Part shown: piece after piece, positions 1 to 7,679 of the stretch
Position numbering within the stretch: position 1 is the stretch's first letter
Layout of the letters: each line of letters starts with the position of its first letter
From: an uncultured Rhodocyclaceae bacterium
GTDB lineage: Bacteria; Pseudomonadota; Gammaproteobacteria; Burkholderiales; Rhodocyclaceae
Assembly: GCA_903930805.1 (NCBI GenBank)
Contig: CAIYZZ010000050.1
Location: 1-11,746, forward strand
Reading direction: 5' to 3'
DNA: 11,746 nt
Notes under the pieces: model-generated
What the model saw: only the letters and a program-made list of their open reading frames with translations
The model's database searches: none
Told to the model about the DNA's origin: nothing
Translations under genes and position numbers: made by a program

Positions 1-40
1 GATGCACCGCAATGAGTCAGCAGTAATTAGCGTAGGTGCC

Positions 41-62
41 TGATGACCATTCTGGATCATCA
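41..62. terminator. conserved hairpin downstream of the GNSSYG-repeat gene
   Basis: TGATGACC, a five-base ATTCT loop and GGATCATCA pair with one bulged A. The same hairpin recurs at 9570-9591. There is no T tract on either side, so an intrinsic terminator is only possible. It may be a transcript-end stabilising stem instead. Confidence 0.3.
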
Positions 63-250
63 GCATAAGTAACTGACGCGTAGCCAACTTATGAGGATGG
101 CCACAGGGTTACCCACAGAAATAGTGGATTACCTCAACAACATCAAACAAGCAACCGTAGCCCCCGACATTCGACCACCTTCCGTGTTAGCGATAACGTT
201 CCCATAGGGAGCGTTACCTTCGCGTACCTGATTGCCAGTGACAGTGGCTA
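41..250. repeat. direct repeat copy 1 (3' end and downstream of GNSSYG-repeat gene)
   Basis: This segment aligns without gaps to 9570-9779 at a constant offset of 9529. I counted about 30 mismatches over 210 positions (about 86% identity). It covers roughly 88 bp downstream of the gene and its last 40 codons. Similarity may continue a little to the left, since AATTAGC at 25-31 matches 9554-9560 in register. It stops sharply after 250. Confidence 0.85.
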
Positions 251-533
251 TGGTTTTGCCGTAGGAACTGTTTCCCTCATGGACTCGACCATGCTCGTCG
301 ACAGTGGCAACCACTGAACCATAGCTGGAGTTGCCTTTCCGAATCTTGTTACCGTCCATGGTGAAGATCACCGGGCCGTAGGATGAGTTTCCAAGCCTGA
401 CCTTGTCACCGGTAACAGTCATGGCGACTTTGCCGTAGGAGCTGTTGCCTTCACGAATCCGCAGCGGGGTTTCGGCAAGTGCAGGCACAGCAACAAGTAG
501 GGAGAGCAGGAAGAGCATTTGAGATGTGTTCAT
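129..533 (-). CDS. secreted five-repeat GNSSYG protein (beta-flower-like)
   Basis: 134 residues. Residues 1-20 form a Sec signal peptide with a probable cut after ALA (20), so the product is exported. The mature part is five copies of a 19-20-residue unit centred on GNSSYG at residues 29, 48, 67 and 87 and a variant GNAPYG at 106. Each is followed by a strand-like segment of the form xVIATVxGNxVR. At DNA level the units recur every 57-60 bp (202, 259, 319, 376, 433). The pattern recalls proteins that databases name '5-fold beta-flower', in which each repeat supplies one blade; I infer that from the repeat count, not a search. No catalytic residues are evident. The tail (112-134) is less repetitive and ends in a short hydrophobic run. 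The ribosome site before ATG 533 is weak. It is divergent from the disrupted gene at 793, and its 3' end is duplicated at 9658-9779. Confidence 0.75.
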   Translation of the reverse strand: MNTSQMLFLLSLLVAVPALAETPLRIREGNSSYGKVAMTVTGDKVRLGNSSYGPVIFTMDGNKIRKGNSSYGSVVATVDEHGRVHEGNSSYGKTIATVTGNQVREGNAPYGNVIANTEGGRMSGATVACLMLLR

Positions 534-731
534 GCCGGATAAAAACGCGGAAGGACACGGAAGGATGACACCAGATCAATGAGCATTAGTGGCCTTGGAG
601 GACTTCCAGCCTAATGCAATAGAAGACGGAAACCGTCGTGCCTTTCCCCAAGACAGCATTGCGGTTCAAACACTTCCCTGAAATGTCCTAGAACTAAAGT
701 CATATGCCTTTCGCTCAATATACAAATGGAA

Positions 732-760
732 TTGGAAAGCGTAGTCTGCTTCCATACATA
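732..760 (+). promoter_or_regulatory. possible sigma-70 promoter of the disrupted STAS-like/hemerythrin gene
   Basis: TTGGAA (732-737) and TACATA (755-760) are 17 bp apart, upstream of GTG 793. Both hexamers match the consensus poorly. Directly after lies an inverted repeat ATTCG-AG-CGAAT (760-771) that could be an operator. This is a weak call from spacing alone. Confidence 0.2.
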
Positions 761-832
761 TTCGAGCGAATTAGTCATTCAGGGAAATCGCCGTGGCCGC
801 CGTTTTGTCGATCGAAAAAGACCGTGTTGTTG

Positions 833-836
833 TTAA
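833..836. repeat. target-site duplication TTAA (left)
   Basis: TTAA directly abuts the left inverted repeat and is matched by TTAA at 2033-2036. Four-base YTAR-like or TTAA targets are usual for the IS5 group. Confidence 0.8.
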
Positions 837-852
837 GGAAACACTGAACAAG
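837..852 (+). repeat. IS5-family left terminal inverted repeat
   Basis: GGAAACACTGAACAAG differs at one position from the inverted copy at 2017-2032. The bases inward of it do not match the other end. Confidence 0.85.
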
Positions 853-944
853 CCACCGAGAATTTCATCGGCGGCGACGACATGAGACGAAATGACGAAA
901 CGAGAGCGAATTTCATCGCTGGAAGCCCCCTGGGAAGTTGAAAC

Positions 945-965
945 TGGGGGTGTTCCCCCATTTTT
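945..965 (+). terminator. rho-independent terminator inside the IS, facing host transcription
   Basis: TGGGGG-TGTT-CCCCCA is a perfect six-pair stem with a four-base loop, followed by five T on the plus strand. It sits just beyond the transposase stop (969). It would stop transcripts entering from the host promoter at the left, and so keep host read-through out of the antisense transposase region. Confidence 0.65.
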
Positions 966-968
966 CGC

Positions 969-1940
969 TCATGCCAGACGCACCTCTCCCGTCAGTGGTC
1001 TGCCGTGCTTGAGAATGTTGATCGCTGCCAACATGGCGAATGTGCGGTTGGCGTTGTTCGCCAGGCCGCGATAGCGTACCTTGGCGAAACCCCACAAGCG
1101 CTTGAGGATCAGGAAGGGATGTTCGATCTTCGCCCGGATGCTCGACTTGCGGCGGTTGGTCTCCTTATCGGCATCGGTCAGGGGGGCGTTGCGGTACGCT
1201 CGCTGGTTGGTGAAGTCCTTGGCGCGAGGGGCAATCATCTTCAATCGCTCCCGCTGCGCCTTGCCCCGGTAGGCACTGTCACCGTAGAACCGTGTCTCAT
1301 TGCCGTGCAGGAGATTCTCCACCTGATGGCTGTCATGCACGTTGGCCGCCGTCACACTGGCACTGTGGATCAACCCGGTCTGGCTATCAGCACCGATATG
1401 GACCTTCATGCCGAAATACCACTGGTTGCCTTTCTTGGTCTGATGCATCTCGGGATCACGGGTCTTCGCTTCGTTCTTGGTCGAGGGCGGGGCGGCAATC
1501 AGCGTGGCATCAACGATGGTGCCGCCGGATACCTTGACACCGTTGGCCTGCAACAGGGCACCGACACGGGCGAACATCGCCTGGCCAAACTCATTCTTCT
1601 CCAGCAGGTGCCGGAACTTCAGCAGGGTCGTGGCATCCGGGATCCGTTCCCGGCCCAGATCGAAGCCGCAGAACTCACGGAACACGGGTATGTCGTACAG
1701 CGCATCCTCGCAGGCTGCATCAGCCAGGTTGAACCAGTTGGCCACCCAATACATGCGCAGCATCCGCTCCAGCCCCACCGGCGGACGGCCGTTGCCAGCC
1801 TTCGGGTAGTGCGGTTCAATCAAGGCACACAACTCCGACCAAGGCATCAGTCCATCCATCTTTGTCAGAAACTCCGCCTTGCGCGTCGGCCGCGCATGCA
1901 ACTCAAAGCCCGTTCCCATCGCCAGTGTCTGTTGCTTCAT
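969..1940 (-). CDS. IS5-family DDE transposase
   Basis: 323 residues from ATG 1940, which has GGGGGA seven bases upstream; an in-frame TTG at 1955 would add five residues but lacks such a site. The protein cuts and rejoins the ends of its own element. The catalytic triad is visible as D144 (IVDATLI), D221 (YGDSAYRG) and E273 (RAKIEHPF), with the family's typical spacing and the usual Y-x-G-x-K block (residues 175-179) between the first two. The N-terminal part (about 15-130) contains the DUF772-like region GRPPVGLERMLRMYW. Length and motifs match full-length IS5-group transposases, and no frameshift is seen. It fills most of the element, opposite in strand to the gene it interrupts. Confidence 0.95.
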   Translation of the reverse strand: MKQQTLAMGTGFELHARPTRKAEFLTKMDGLMPWSELCALIEPHYPKAGNGRPPVGLERMLRMYWVANWFNLADAACEDALYDIPVFREFCGFDLGRERIPDATTLLKFRHLLEKNEFGQAMFARVGALLQANGVKVSGGTIVDATLIAAPPSTKNEAKTRDPEMHQTKKGNQWYFGMKVHIGADSQTGLIHSASVTAANVHDSHQVENLLHGNETRFYGDSAYRGKAQRERLKMIAPRAKDFTNQRAYRNAPLTDADKETNRRKSSIRAKIEHPFLILKRLWGFAKVRYRGLANNANRTFAMLAAINILKHGRPLTGEVRLA

Positions 1941-2016
1941 CTTGTCATCCCCCAATCTTGTGACCGATACCCCTCGTCAGACAACATGACATGCAAATCG
2001 TTCACGCCAGTTGGAA

Positions 2017-2032
2017 CTTATTCAGTGTTTCC
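2017..2032 (-). repeat. IS5-family right terminal inverted repeat
   Basis: On the minus strand it reads GGAAACACTGAATAAG, matching the left end at 15 of 16 bases. Through this end the downstream host fragment gains an in-frame TTG (2011), a conceivable but unsupported restart codon. Confidence 0.85.
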
Positions 2033-2036
2033 TTAA
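2033..2036. repeat. target-site duplication TTAA (right)
   Basis: Matches TTAA at 833-836. The host frame resumes here as (gt)t-aac-gta-agc. Confidence 0.8.
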
Positions 2037-2595
2037 CGTAAGCGACAGCTTGGGCTACGAAGCCTGGGAGGTATTACGTGACGCGCGCAACCAGGCCGAG
2101 ACAACACACCTGCCCTTGTGCGTTGATATCGAGCAATGCAAAATCAGAGAAGGCGGCAGAATGGCAGGAGATACGGCAAGCCCCGTGCTGTCATGCATTG
2201 AGAATGAGGCCGACACACTTGAACGTCTATTATCCAACGCGCAAATAGACTTTCACAGTGAAGTGATCTGCGATCAAACGCAATGTGAGCACAACCCGCA
2301 GTGTTTGCAGGATGTGCAGAAAACATTAGGGCGCGTGCTTAAGTTGGCGAACGATCATTTGATGGCTGAACAGAAAGCGATAAAGCCGCTGTGTGATCGT
2401 GCACGATACGAGAGTCACTGCGCTGAACACGGTGAGATGATGGGGCTAGTTCACTCCGCCATATCCATCTTTTGTCAGACGCAATGCTGCCACAGTGCCT
2501 TTCAGCAGATCCGGAAGTTTCGCACTTTATTTCAGCAGCACAGAGAGTCTGCTGACGCAATGTTTGCTGCTACGCTAGTCAATTGTCGTGACTAA

Positions 2596-5500
2596 CTATG
2601 CATCTATCTGTGAGTCTAGGATTTTCATCGCGATGCCCCACGTAGTTTCCAATGTAGAAAAATCATCGCGACGTTGGGATAAGTCATCCGTTCCCTGGAT
2701 AGATTCTGCTAGTGTCTTGTCAAGTCGGGCAGCAGCAGCTTGTAGCTCAACCAAACCTATGGTCCCGGCCCCTCCTTTCAGCGTATGAGATAGTCTCCGT
2801 GCAGTTGTAAGGTCGTCTTGCTCCAATGCGGCACCAATCTTGGCTACAGTATCGGTGTTGCGCTCGCGGAATAGACGCAGAAAACGCTTAAGAACAGCTT
2901 GGTCACCGTTAAAGTTAGCGAGAGCCATAGCGAGATCGAATCCATCCGCAATTGCAAGAGGCAATGATGGGGGAGGTCCTAGTGGAAGAGCTGACGCTAG
3001 CGAGGCGGAGTTGTCCGGCGAATGTGGGGGAGACTGACGGCTTGCTGCCAGCCATTGAACGAGCATGGCATAAAGGATATCTGGCAGGATTGGCTTGGTC
3101 AGGATGTCATTCATGCCGGCAGCCTGTACGCGTTCCCGTTCCTCGGCCATGGCATGGGCGGTCAGGGCGAGTACCGGCAAGTTTGGCAGGCGCTCTCGAA
3201 TATGACGGGCAGCAATGTAGCCGTCCATCACCGGCATCTGCAGATCCATCAGCACCAGATCGTAACTGCCCACCTCAACAGCTGCCACTGCCTGTTCGCC
3301 ATCGTTGGCAGTCTCAACGGTGGCGCCGGTGATCGCGATCAGCTCGCGGCCGACCTCGCGGTTGAAATCATTGTCATCTACCAGAAGAATGCGTGCGCTC
3401 TTCAAGTCTGGCACGGTTGTTTGTGCGATAGCAAGCGGAGGGAGGCTGGCATGCCCACCCAATACGCTGATCATGGCGTCGTGCAGAGAGGAGCGCGAAA
3501 TAGGCTTGGTGAGAAATGCCTGAAAGTCACCTTCGCAAGCCTGGGTCCGCGCCACCTCCGGTTCGTCGCCGGTAATCAGGATGATGGGTACGCCATTACC
3601 GCTTGTGCGAATTTGGCGGGCGGTAACCAAGCCATCCAAATCAGCCATGTGCCAGTCGAGCAGGATGAGATCGAAATGCGTCCCCAATCGAAGCCTCTTT
3701 ATAACCTCTTGGCCGGAGTCAACCGCTTCTACCCAGCATCCGAAAGCTTCCATGCCTCGGCTTAACAAAGTGCGCATGACAGCATTGTCATCCGCTACCA
3801 ATATCTGCTTGCCGACGAGAAGCGAACGTGCCGTCGTTTGTGCAGGCTCGACTGCGCCTATGCCGAAGTGTGCGGTGAAGCTGAAAGTAGAACCAACTCC
3901 GAATTCGCTCTCGACGCCGATCATGCCACCCATGTGTTCCACCAGTTGTTTGCTGATGGCCAACCCAAGCCCCGTCCCGCCAAATCTTCGCGTCGTAGAT
4001 CCGTCAGCCTGAGTAAAGGCAGTGAATAACTTAGCCTGCTGCTCAGGGTGCATACCTAGGCCGGTGTCGCGCACCGCAAAACGAAGTGTTATGGAGGTGG
4101 TGTCCGCATCGTCGGCAACGATCGTCACTGGTTCTACGGTCAGACTGATTTCGCCGTGCTCGGTAAATTTCAGGGCATTGCCCGTTAAGTTGATGAGAAC
4201 CTGGCCCAGCCGCAAGGGGTCGCCCAGTAAGTGGTCTGGTATGCCAGGCAGGGCGCCGATGACCAACTCCACACCCTTTTCACGTGCCTTGAGGTTGAAC
4301 AGGTTGGCGATGCGGTGCAGTACCTCGCCCAGACTGAATGAAACGGATTCCACCTCCAGCTTGCCGGCTTCTATCTTGGAGAAGTCGAGCACGTCGTTGA
4401 TGATGCCCAGCAAGGATTGGCCTGCACTGTGAGTTTTTTCGACGTAGCCGCGCGCGCGCGTGGGCAGATCATCAAGTGTCAGGCAGAGGTGAGAAAACCC
4501 CAGCATGGCGTTGATTGGAGTGCGGATTTCATGGCTCATGTTGGCCAGGAATTCCCCCTTGGCCTTCGCGGCTTCCTGTGCGGTGATGAGCGCGAGTTCC
4601 AGTTCCTGCTGTGCCACTTTTTGCGTGGTGATGTCACGGATCACGCCGATGAAGGTACTGCCTGAATCATCAACTATCTCGTTGACGGAAAGGTCAATAG
4701 AAAAATGACGGCCGTCCTTGTGCCGGCCTTCAAACTCACGCCGCCTGCCAACAAGGGAGGTCTGCCGAGTTGTCTGGTACCGCTGCATATAGCCATCATG
4801 GGCGCTGCGGTGAGGCTCAGGCATCAGCAAGCTGACATTCTGGCCGATCAACTCTTCCTCCTCGTAACCAAACAGATCCTCGATAACGGCATTGACTGAA
4901 AGCACGGAGCCATGGGCGTCGATAGTCACTACACCATCGCGCAGGGTGCGCAAAATGGCGCGGCTACGTGCCTCACTTGCTTTCAGTTTGATTTCTTCCA
5001 GTTCGACAAGGCGTCGCGAATTTGCGATGGATTTCGATGCATGATTCAGCGCCTGATTCAAAGCTTCCAGTTCGACGGTGGGATAGTTCATCTCCAGTAT
5101 TTCGTCGCTGGGGACATCAATATGCCTTGAATAATCAGTCGCTCGGCTCAGTTGGCGCATTGGACGCCGCAGATAAAACAGGATTACCGCTGCACTGAAT
5201 AACGAAGTGAACAGTCCTGTTGTTAAGTTGTCCAGCCAAATGTTCTCCCTCGCCTTGCGCACGGGCTCCAGGCTGTATTCGACGCGTACCCAGCCAATCA
5301 CATTGCCCGCTCGAATCGGTTGCCAGATCAGCAGTGACGATCCTTCGATAATGGGATCAACAATTAATGAATCGGTTTGTGGAGGCAGGTAGACCTTGCC
5401 GAAACGCACTTCCCCTTCCTTGTCGGGAGCTGCCACGACATCCGCCAAGGCTTGTCCGTTCGGTTTGATGATCTGGAGCGAGAGAATGCCGGGAAACTTG

Positions 5501-5745
5501 ACCGCTTGCCTTACCAACTGCTCGAGGCTGTCGAGTTCTCCTTGAACAATGCTGGAAGAAGCACTCACGGCAATGTTGCCGGCTAGTGCCAGCGGCTGGG
5601 CCCTTAGCTGATGTTCAAGAAAGTCAGCCTGCTCGTTGGCAGTATGGACCGTATAGCCAATTTGCGAGATGAGCAGCGCACCGACGACAAGCAGTGTCAA
5701 CTGTATGGAGAAGCGGCGCGGCAAGAAGCGTTTCAACGGGCCCAT
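2596..5745 (-). CDS. membrane hybrid histidine kinase (PAS-HisKA-HATPase-REC-REC-Hpt)
   Basis: 1049 residues counted from ATG 5745, chosen because AGGA lies nine bases upstream; TTG 5754, overlapping the previous stop, would add three residues. Order: TM1 about 11-33; periplasmic domain about 34-172; TM2 about 173-193; PAS about 263-375; HisKA with phosphoacceptor H405 (NMSHEIRTP); HATPase with N-box NLTGNALKF (about 520), DTGLGM (about 560) and GGTGLGLAI (about 589); receiver 1 with D697; receiver 2 with D834 ([11 protein letters not shown]); Hpt with H987 ([10 protein letters not shown]). All phosphorelay residues are present. It probably senses the state of the PhnD-type protein encoded just upstream and relays phosphate to the separate receiver protein at 6659-7555. 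Third gene of the operon. Its TAG stop directly abuts the TAA of the convergent broken gene, leaving no intergenic terminator. Confidence 0.95.
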   Translation of the reverse strand: MGPLKRFLPRRFSIQLTLLVVGALLISQIGYTVHTANEQADFLEHQLRAQPLALAGNIAVSASSSIVQGELDSLEQLVRQAVKFPGILSLQIIKPNGQALADVVAAPDKEGEVRFGKVYLPPQTDSLIVDPIIEGSSLLIWQPIRAGNVIGWVRVEYSLEPVRKARENIWLDNLTTGLFTSLFSAAVILFYLRRPMRQLSRATDYSRHIDVPSDEILEMNYPTVELEALNQALNHASKSIANSRRLVELEEIKLKASEARSRAILRTLRDGVVTIDAHGSVLSVNAVIEDLFGYEEEELIGQNVSLLMPEPHRSAHDGYMQRYQTTRQTSLVGRRREFEGRHKDGRHFSIDLSVNEIVDDSGSTFIGVIRDITTQKVAQQELELALITAQEAAKAKGEFLANMSHEIRTPINAMLGFSHLCLTLDDLPTRARGYVEKTHSAGQSLLGIINDVLDFSKIEAGKLEVESVSFSLGEVLHRIANLFNLKAREKGVELVIGALPGIPDHLLGDPLRLGQVLINLTGNALKFTEHGEISLTVEPVTIVADDADTTSITLRFAVRDTGLGMHPEQQAKLFTAFTQADGSTTRRFGGTGLGLAISKQLVEHMGGMIGVESEFGVGSTFSFTAHFGIGAVEPAQTTARSLLVGKQILVADDNAVMRTLLSRGMEAFGCWVEAVDSGQEVIKRLRLGTHFDLILLDWHMADLDGLVTARQIRTSGNGVPIILITGDEPEVARTQACEGDFQAFLTKPISRSSLHDAMISVLGGHASLPPLAIAQTTVPDLKSARILLVDDNDFNREVGRELIAITGATVETANDGEQAVAAVEVGSYDLVLMDLQMPVMDGYIAARHIRERLPNLPVLALTAHAMAEERERVQAAGMNDILTKPILPDILYAMLVQWLAASRQSPPHSPDNSASLASALPLGPPPSLPLAIADGFDLAMALANFNGDQAVLKRFLRLFRERNTDTVAKIGAALEQDDLTTARRLSHTLKGGAGTIGLVELQAAAARLDKTLAESIQGTDDLSQRRDDFSTLETTWGIAMKILDSQIDA

Positions 5746-5750
5746 CCGCT

Positions 5751-6614
5751 TCAATCCTGCTCGATGACGATATACCTCTCCAGCTTGAGCCGCTCCAGCG
5801 GTTGGTAGTCGCGCGCGTAGTCAGCCACGATCGGCTCGGCCATCTGCACTGCCTGGAGGAGTGGTGCCGCCGTTGCGTCCTCGCGCAGCTTGAGAATGGC
5901 CGTCATTACAGCCTTGCGTTGTGTCGCGGAAACGCGTGGATGGGCAGACAGAGGATGCGGTGCCACACCCGGCGTTTCGAACAGCACGCGCAGTTGCGCT
6001 CGCACGGCATCCGGCTCACGCTGAAAACTGGTGTTGACCGTGCCACCTGCAACCGCCTCGCCCTGGATGACGTGGCGAACGACATTGGTATGGGTCTTGA
6101 GGTAGGCAGGCTCGATCTTTACGTTCTCCTGTTCGGCAAGCAAGGCACGCATGTAGAGAGATGCACCGAAGGCATTCGGAGAAGGAAATGCGAGCTTGCT
6201 ACCGGCCAAATCTTTGGTCGTTTTGACCGGGCTGTCCTGACGCACCAGCAAAATGCCGGTAAGTTGCCGGGTATCGCGCACCAGCGGAAGATAGCCGGCG
6301 GCGCGCTTCGCCATGACTTCGTGATAAGGATTCATGAAAGCAAGGTCGGGAACACCCTTGAGTACATCCGCCTCGAAATCAGGGATGCGTTGATATACCT
6401 TGAGCGTCAGTGGAACGCCACTATCGCGCGCGACCCGTTCCAGAAACGGCGTCCAGTCCTTGTGAATCTGCAACGGCGTGAACTGTGGCACCACGGCAAC
6501 GACCAGAGGACGCAAGTCGCTGGTAGGTGGGGAGGGTAATGTCTGGGCATTGGCGGCAATAGCCAACAATGAGAGTGCCAGCCATGACAACCGAAAAAAA
6601 CGTGAAAGCATCAC
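5751..6614 (-). CDS. PhnD/SsuA-type periplasmic substrate-binding protein
   Basis: 287 residues with a signal peptide cut near ANA-QT (23), so periplasmic and soluble. The mature protein has the PhnD-like fold signature: an opening strand [19 protein letters not shown] (37-54), [11 protein letters not shown] (90-100), [20 protein letters not shown] (135-154) and the hinge-side segment [10 protein letters not shown] (189-198). No ABC permease or ATPase gene is nearby; it lies between a receiver gene and a hybrid kinase. That argues for a sensory rather than transport role, as for AioX with AioS. The ligand cannot be read from sequence. GTG 6614 has AGGA nine bases upstream, and ATG 6611 follows immediately; either may be used. 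The gene starts 44 bp after the receiver gene, and its TGA is five bases before the kinase ATG, indicating co-transcription. Confidence 0.9.
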   Translation of the reverse strand: MMLSRFFRLSWLALSLLAIAANAQTLPSPPTSDLRPLVVAVVPQFTPLQIHKDWTPFLERVARDSGVPLTLKVYQRIPDFEADVLKGVPDLAFMNPYHEVMAKRAAGYLPLVRDTRQLTGILLVRQDSPVKTTKDLAGSKLAFPSPNAFGASLYMRALLAEQENVKIEPAYLKTHTNVVRHVIQGEAVAGGTVNTSFQREPDAVRAQLRVLFETPGVAPHPLSAHPRVSATQRKAVMTAILKLREDATAAPLLQAVQMAEPIVADYARDYQPLERLKLERYIVIEQD

Positions 6615-6658
6615 GATAAATATTCCTTCAGAACAATCTCATGGTATTCGGGATTTAC

Positions 6659-7555
6659 TCACAACGTGTCAGCCGGGGTTGCCGTCACCACCACCACGTT
6701 ACCGCAACCCTGATACTCGATGCTGGGGAATGCCAGCTGACGCGCCATGGCGATACCTCGACCATGGGGGTCGAAGGCGCGAGCGGGATCCATTTCAAGG
6801 TAATTCTTCCAATCAAAGCCTTGGCCCTGATCGCGGATAGTTATGCGTAGACAGTCGGGTTCGCGTCGGTATTCCAGTTCCGCCCAACGACTTCCTAGTT
6901 CGGGATCGCCGAGACGGCTTTCGATTTCTTTGGCGAGGAGTTCCTTCTGTATTAGTTGAGTCTTTTCTGCATAGGTAATGCCGAGGTTACCGTGCTCCAC
7001 CGCATTGAGCATCAATTCTGTCAGACCCAAGGCCATCATGCTTTCATTAGTACCGAGATGCGCGATGACGCTGGCCAGGCGGCGGGCCGCATCATGAGTG
7101 CGAAACCGATACGTGGCCGATGTCGTCATGGACAGCACGGCCTGCAGTTCCTCGCTCAGTCGGACCAGATCGCCCTGGCTAAGCCTGTCGGCCAGTGCGG
7201 CTGCGACGATTTGCCTTAGAGCATCGCCGCGATATGGCTTGGATAGGTAATACCAGGCTCCAGCAGCCAACCCCTCAGCGACCTCGTCGGGGGTGTTCGC
7301 AGCAGTCTGCATGATGATCGGCAGATGCTTGAGGAGCGGATCTGCCTTGCAGAGTCGCAGTACTTCCATGCCATCCATGATTGGCATGAGGCGGTCAAGA
7401 ATTACCGCATCGAAGCGATCGGGCGCATCGGTAAGTTGTCGCCAAGCCTCCTGGCCATCCTCGGCATATACTAAACTGTGGTGCTGGTCCTTAAGATGCT
7501 CGGCAATCAAATCCAGATTGAATGTATCGTCATCGACTACTAACAGGCAAGACAC
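6659..7555 (-). CDS. response regulator with RsbW-type ATP-binding output domain
   Basis: 298 residues from GTG 7555 (AGAGGG ribosome site seven bases upstream). Residues 1-120 are a receiver: acidic D8-D10, phosphoacceptor D54 (VILDRLMPIMDG), T84 and K106 (SKPY). Residues about 150-295 are a HATPase_c_2/RsbW-like domain: N-box ELMLNAVEHGN with N184 (180-190), DQGQGF (242-247), and HGRGIAMARQL (264-274). There is no PP2C phosphatase domain and no DNA-binding domain. RsbW-type proteins bind and phosphorylate STAS proteins or hold sigma factors, so the likely output of this phosphorelay is protein partner switching. First gene of the operon, so its level may set the stoichiometry. The candidate STAS-like partner is the IS-disrupted gene at the other end of the cluster. 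Confidence 0.93.
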   Translation of the reverse strand: MSCLLVVDDDTFNLDLIAEHLKDQHHSLVYAEDGQEAWRQLTDAPDRFDAVILDRLMPIMDGMEVLRLCKADPLLKHLPIIMQTAANTPDEVAEGLAAGAWYYLSKPYRGDALRQIVAAALADRLSQGDLVRLSEELQAVLSMTTSATYRFRTHDAARRLASVIAHLGTNESMMALGLTELMLNAVEHGNLGITYAEKTQLIQKELLAKEIESRLGDPELGSRWAELEYRREPDCLRITIRDQGQGFDWKNYLEMDPARAFDPHGRGIAMARQLAFPSIEYQGCGNVVVVTATPADTL

Positions 7556-7679
7556 AGGATTACCCTCTCTTTAAAGGTGCGTTACTTCGCTAACTTGGTA
7601 CCTGATTCCAGGTTGGACCGGATAGCCGTTGAAATGGTGCCCCGCCTGCAATAGCGCCTACCCTCGATTTCCAGTTGGA

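Larger units (their letters stand above)
837..2032 (-). mobile_element. complete IS5-family insertion sequence, 1196 bp
   Basis: The ends GGAAACACTGAACAAG (837-852) and, on the other strand, GGAAACACTGAATAAG (2032-2017) match at 15 of 16 bases. TTAA flanks both sides. The length and the GGAA...GAAyAAG end pattern fit the IS5 subgroup (IS5 itself is about 1.2 kb). It holds one intact transposase on the minus strand and a rho-independent terminator near the left end. Element plus TTAA adds exactly 1200 bp, so it is in phase with the host gene but brings in stop codons. The near-identical ends and intact transposase suggest a recent insertion. Confidence 0.93.
793..2595 (+). pseudogene. STAS-like/hemerythrin-like fusion gene, split by IS5-family insertion
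   Basis: Codons 1-14 (GTG 793, AGGGA ribosome site at 781-785) read into the TTAA target at 833-836. The frame resumes at 2037 and ends at TAA 2593-2595. Deleting 837-2032 and one TTAA restores 200 codons. Residues 1-65 have a beta-alpha-beta layout like the first half of a STAS domain (IEKDRVVVNV; helix SLGYEAWEVLRDA; strand LPLCVDIEQCK), but no serine stands at the usual phosphorylation site (REGGRMAG). Residues 80-195 fit a hemerythrin fold: H88, H122-x3-E126, H142-x3-H146, H183-x4-D188, spaced almost as in the bacteriohemerythrin at 10970-11401. There are 12 cysteines, including C93-x4-C98-x5-C104. Likely role (inferred): a redox, oxygen or NO-responsive partner of the convergent signalling operon, now inactive unless the remaining 186 codons are expressed from the IS end. 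Confidence 0.75.

Noticed and set aside
108..132. Replication origin based on DnaA-like boxes
   Set aside because: Only two imperfect boxes, no AT-rich unwinding region and no dnaA, parAB or rep gene nearby.
202..480. Possible CRISPR-like array (57-60-bp periodicity)
   Set aside because: The period encodes the in-frame protein repeat GNSSYG; there are no distinct spacers.
625..637. GACGG-AAA-CCGTC stem as a terminator
   Set aside because: Five pairs with a three-base loop and no T tract; it lies between divergent genes where a terminator is not expected.
1005..2036. Long plus-strand open frame of 343 codons across the IS
   Set aside because: It is antisense to the transposase, whose DDE motifs and IS boundaries are clear; its translation has no recognisable domain.
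2011..2036. Restart of the disrupted gene from TTG 2011 in the IS end
   Set aside because: The frame is open, but there is no ribosome site or outward promoter I can point to, so it is not annotated as an intact gene.
3022..3765. 247-codon plus-strand frame
   Set aside because: Antisense to the receiver domains of the hybrid kinase, which has complete motifs in this stretch.
5694..6539. 281-codon plus-strand frame
   Set aside because: Antisense to the PhnD-type gene, whose signal peptide and fold blocks are convincing; composition is Arg/His-rich as expected for a shadow frame.
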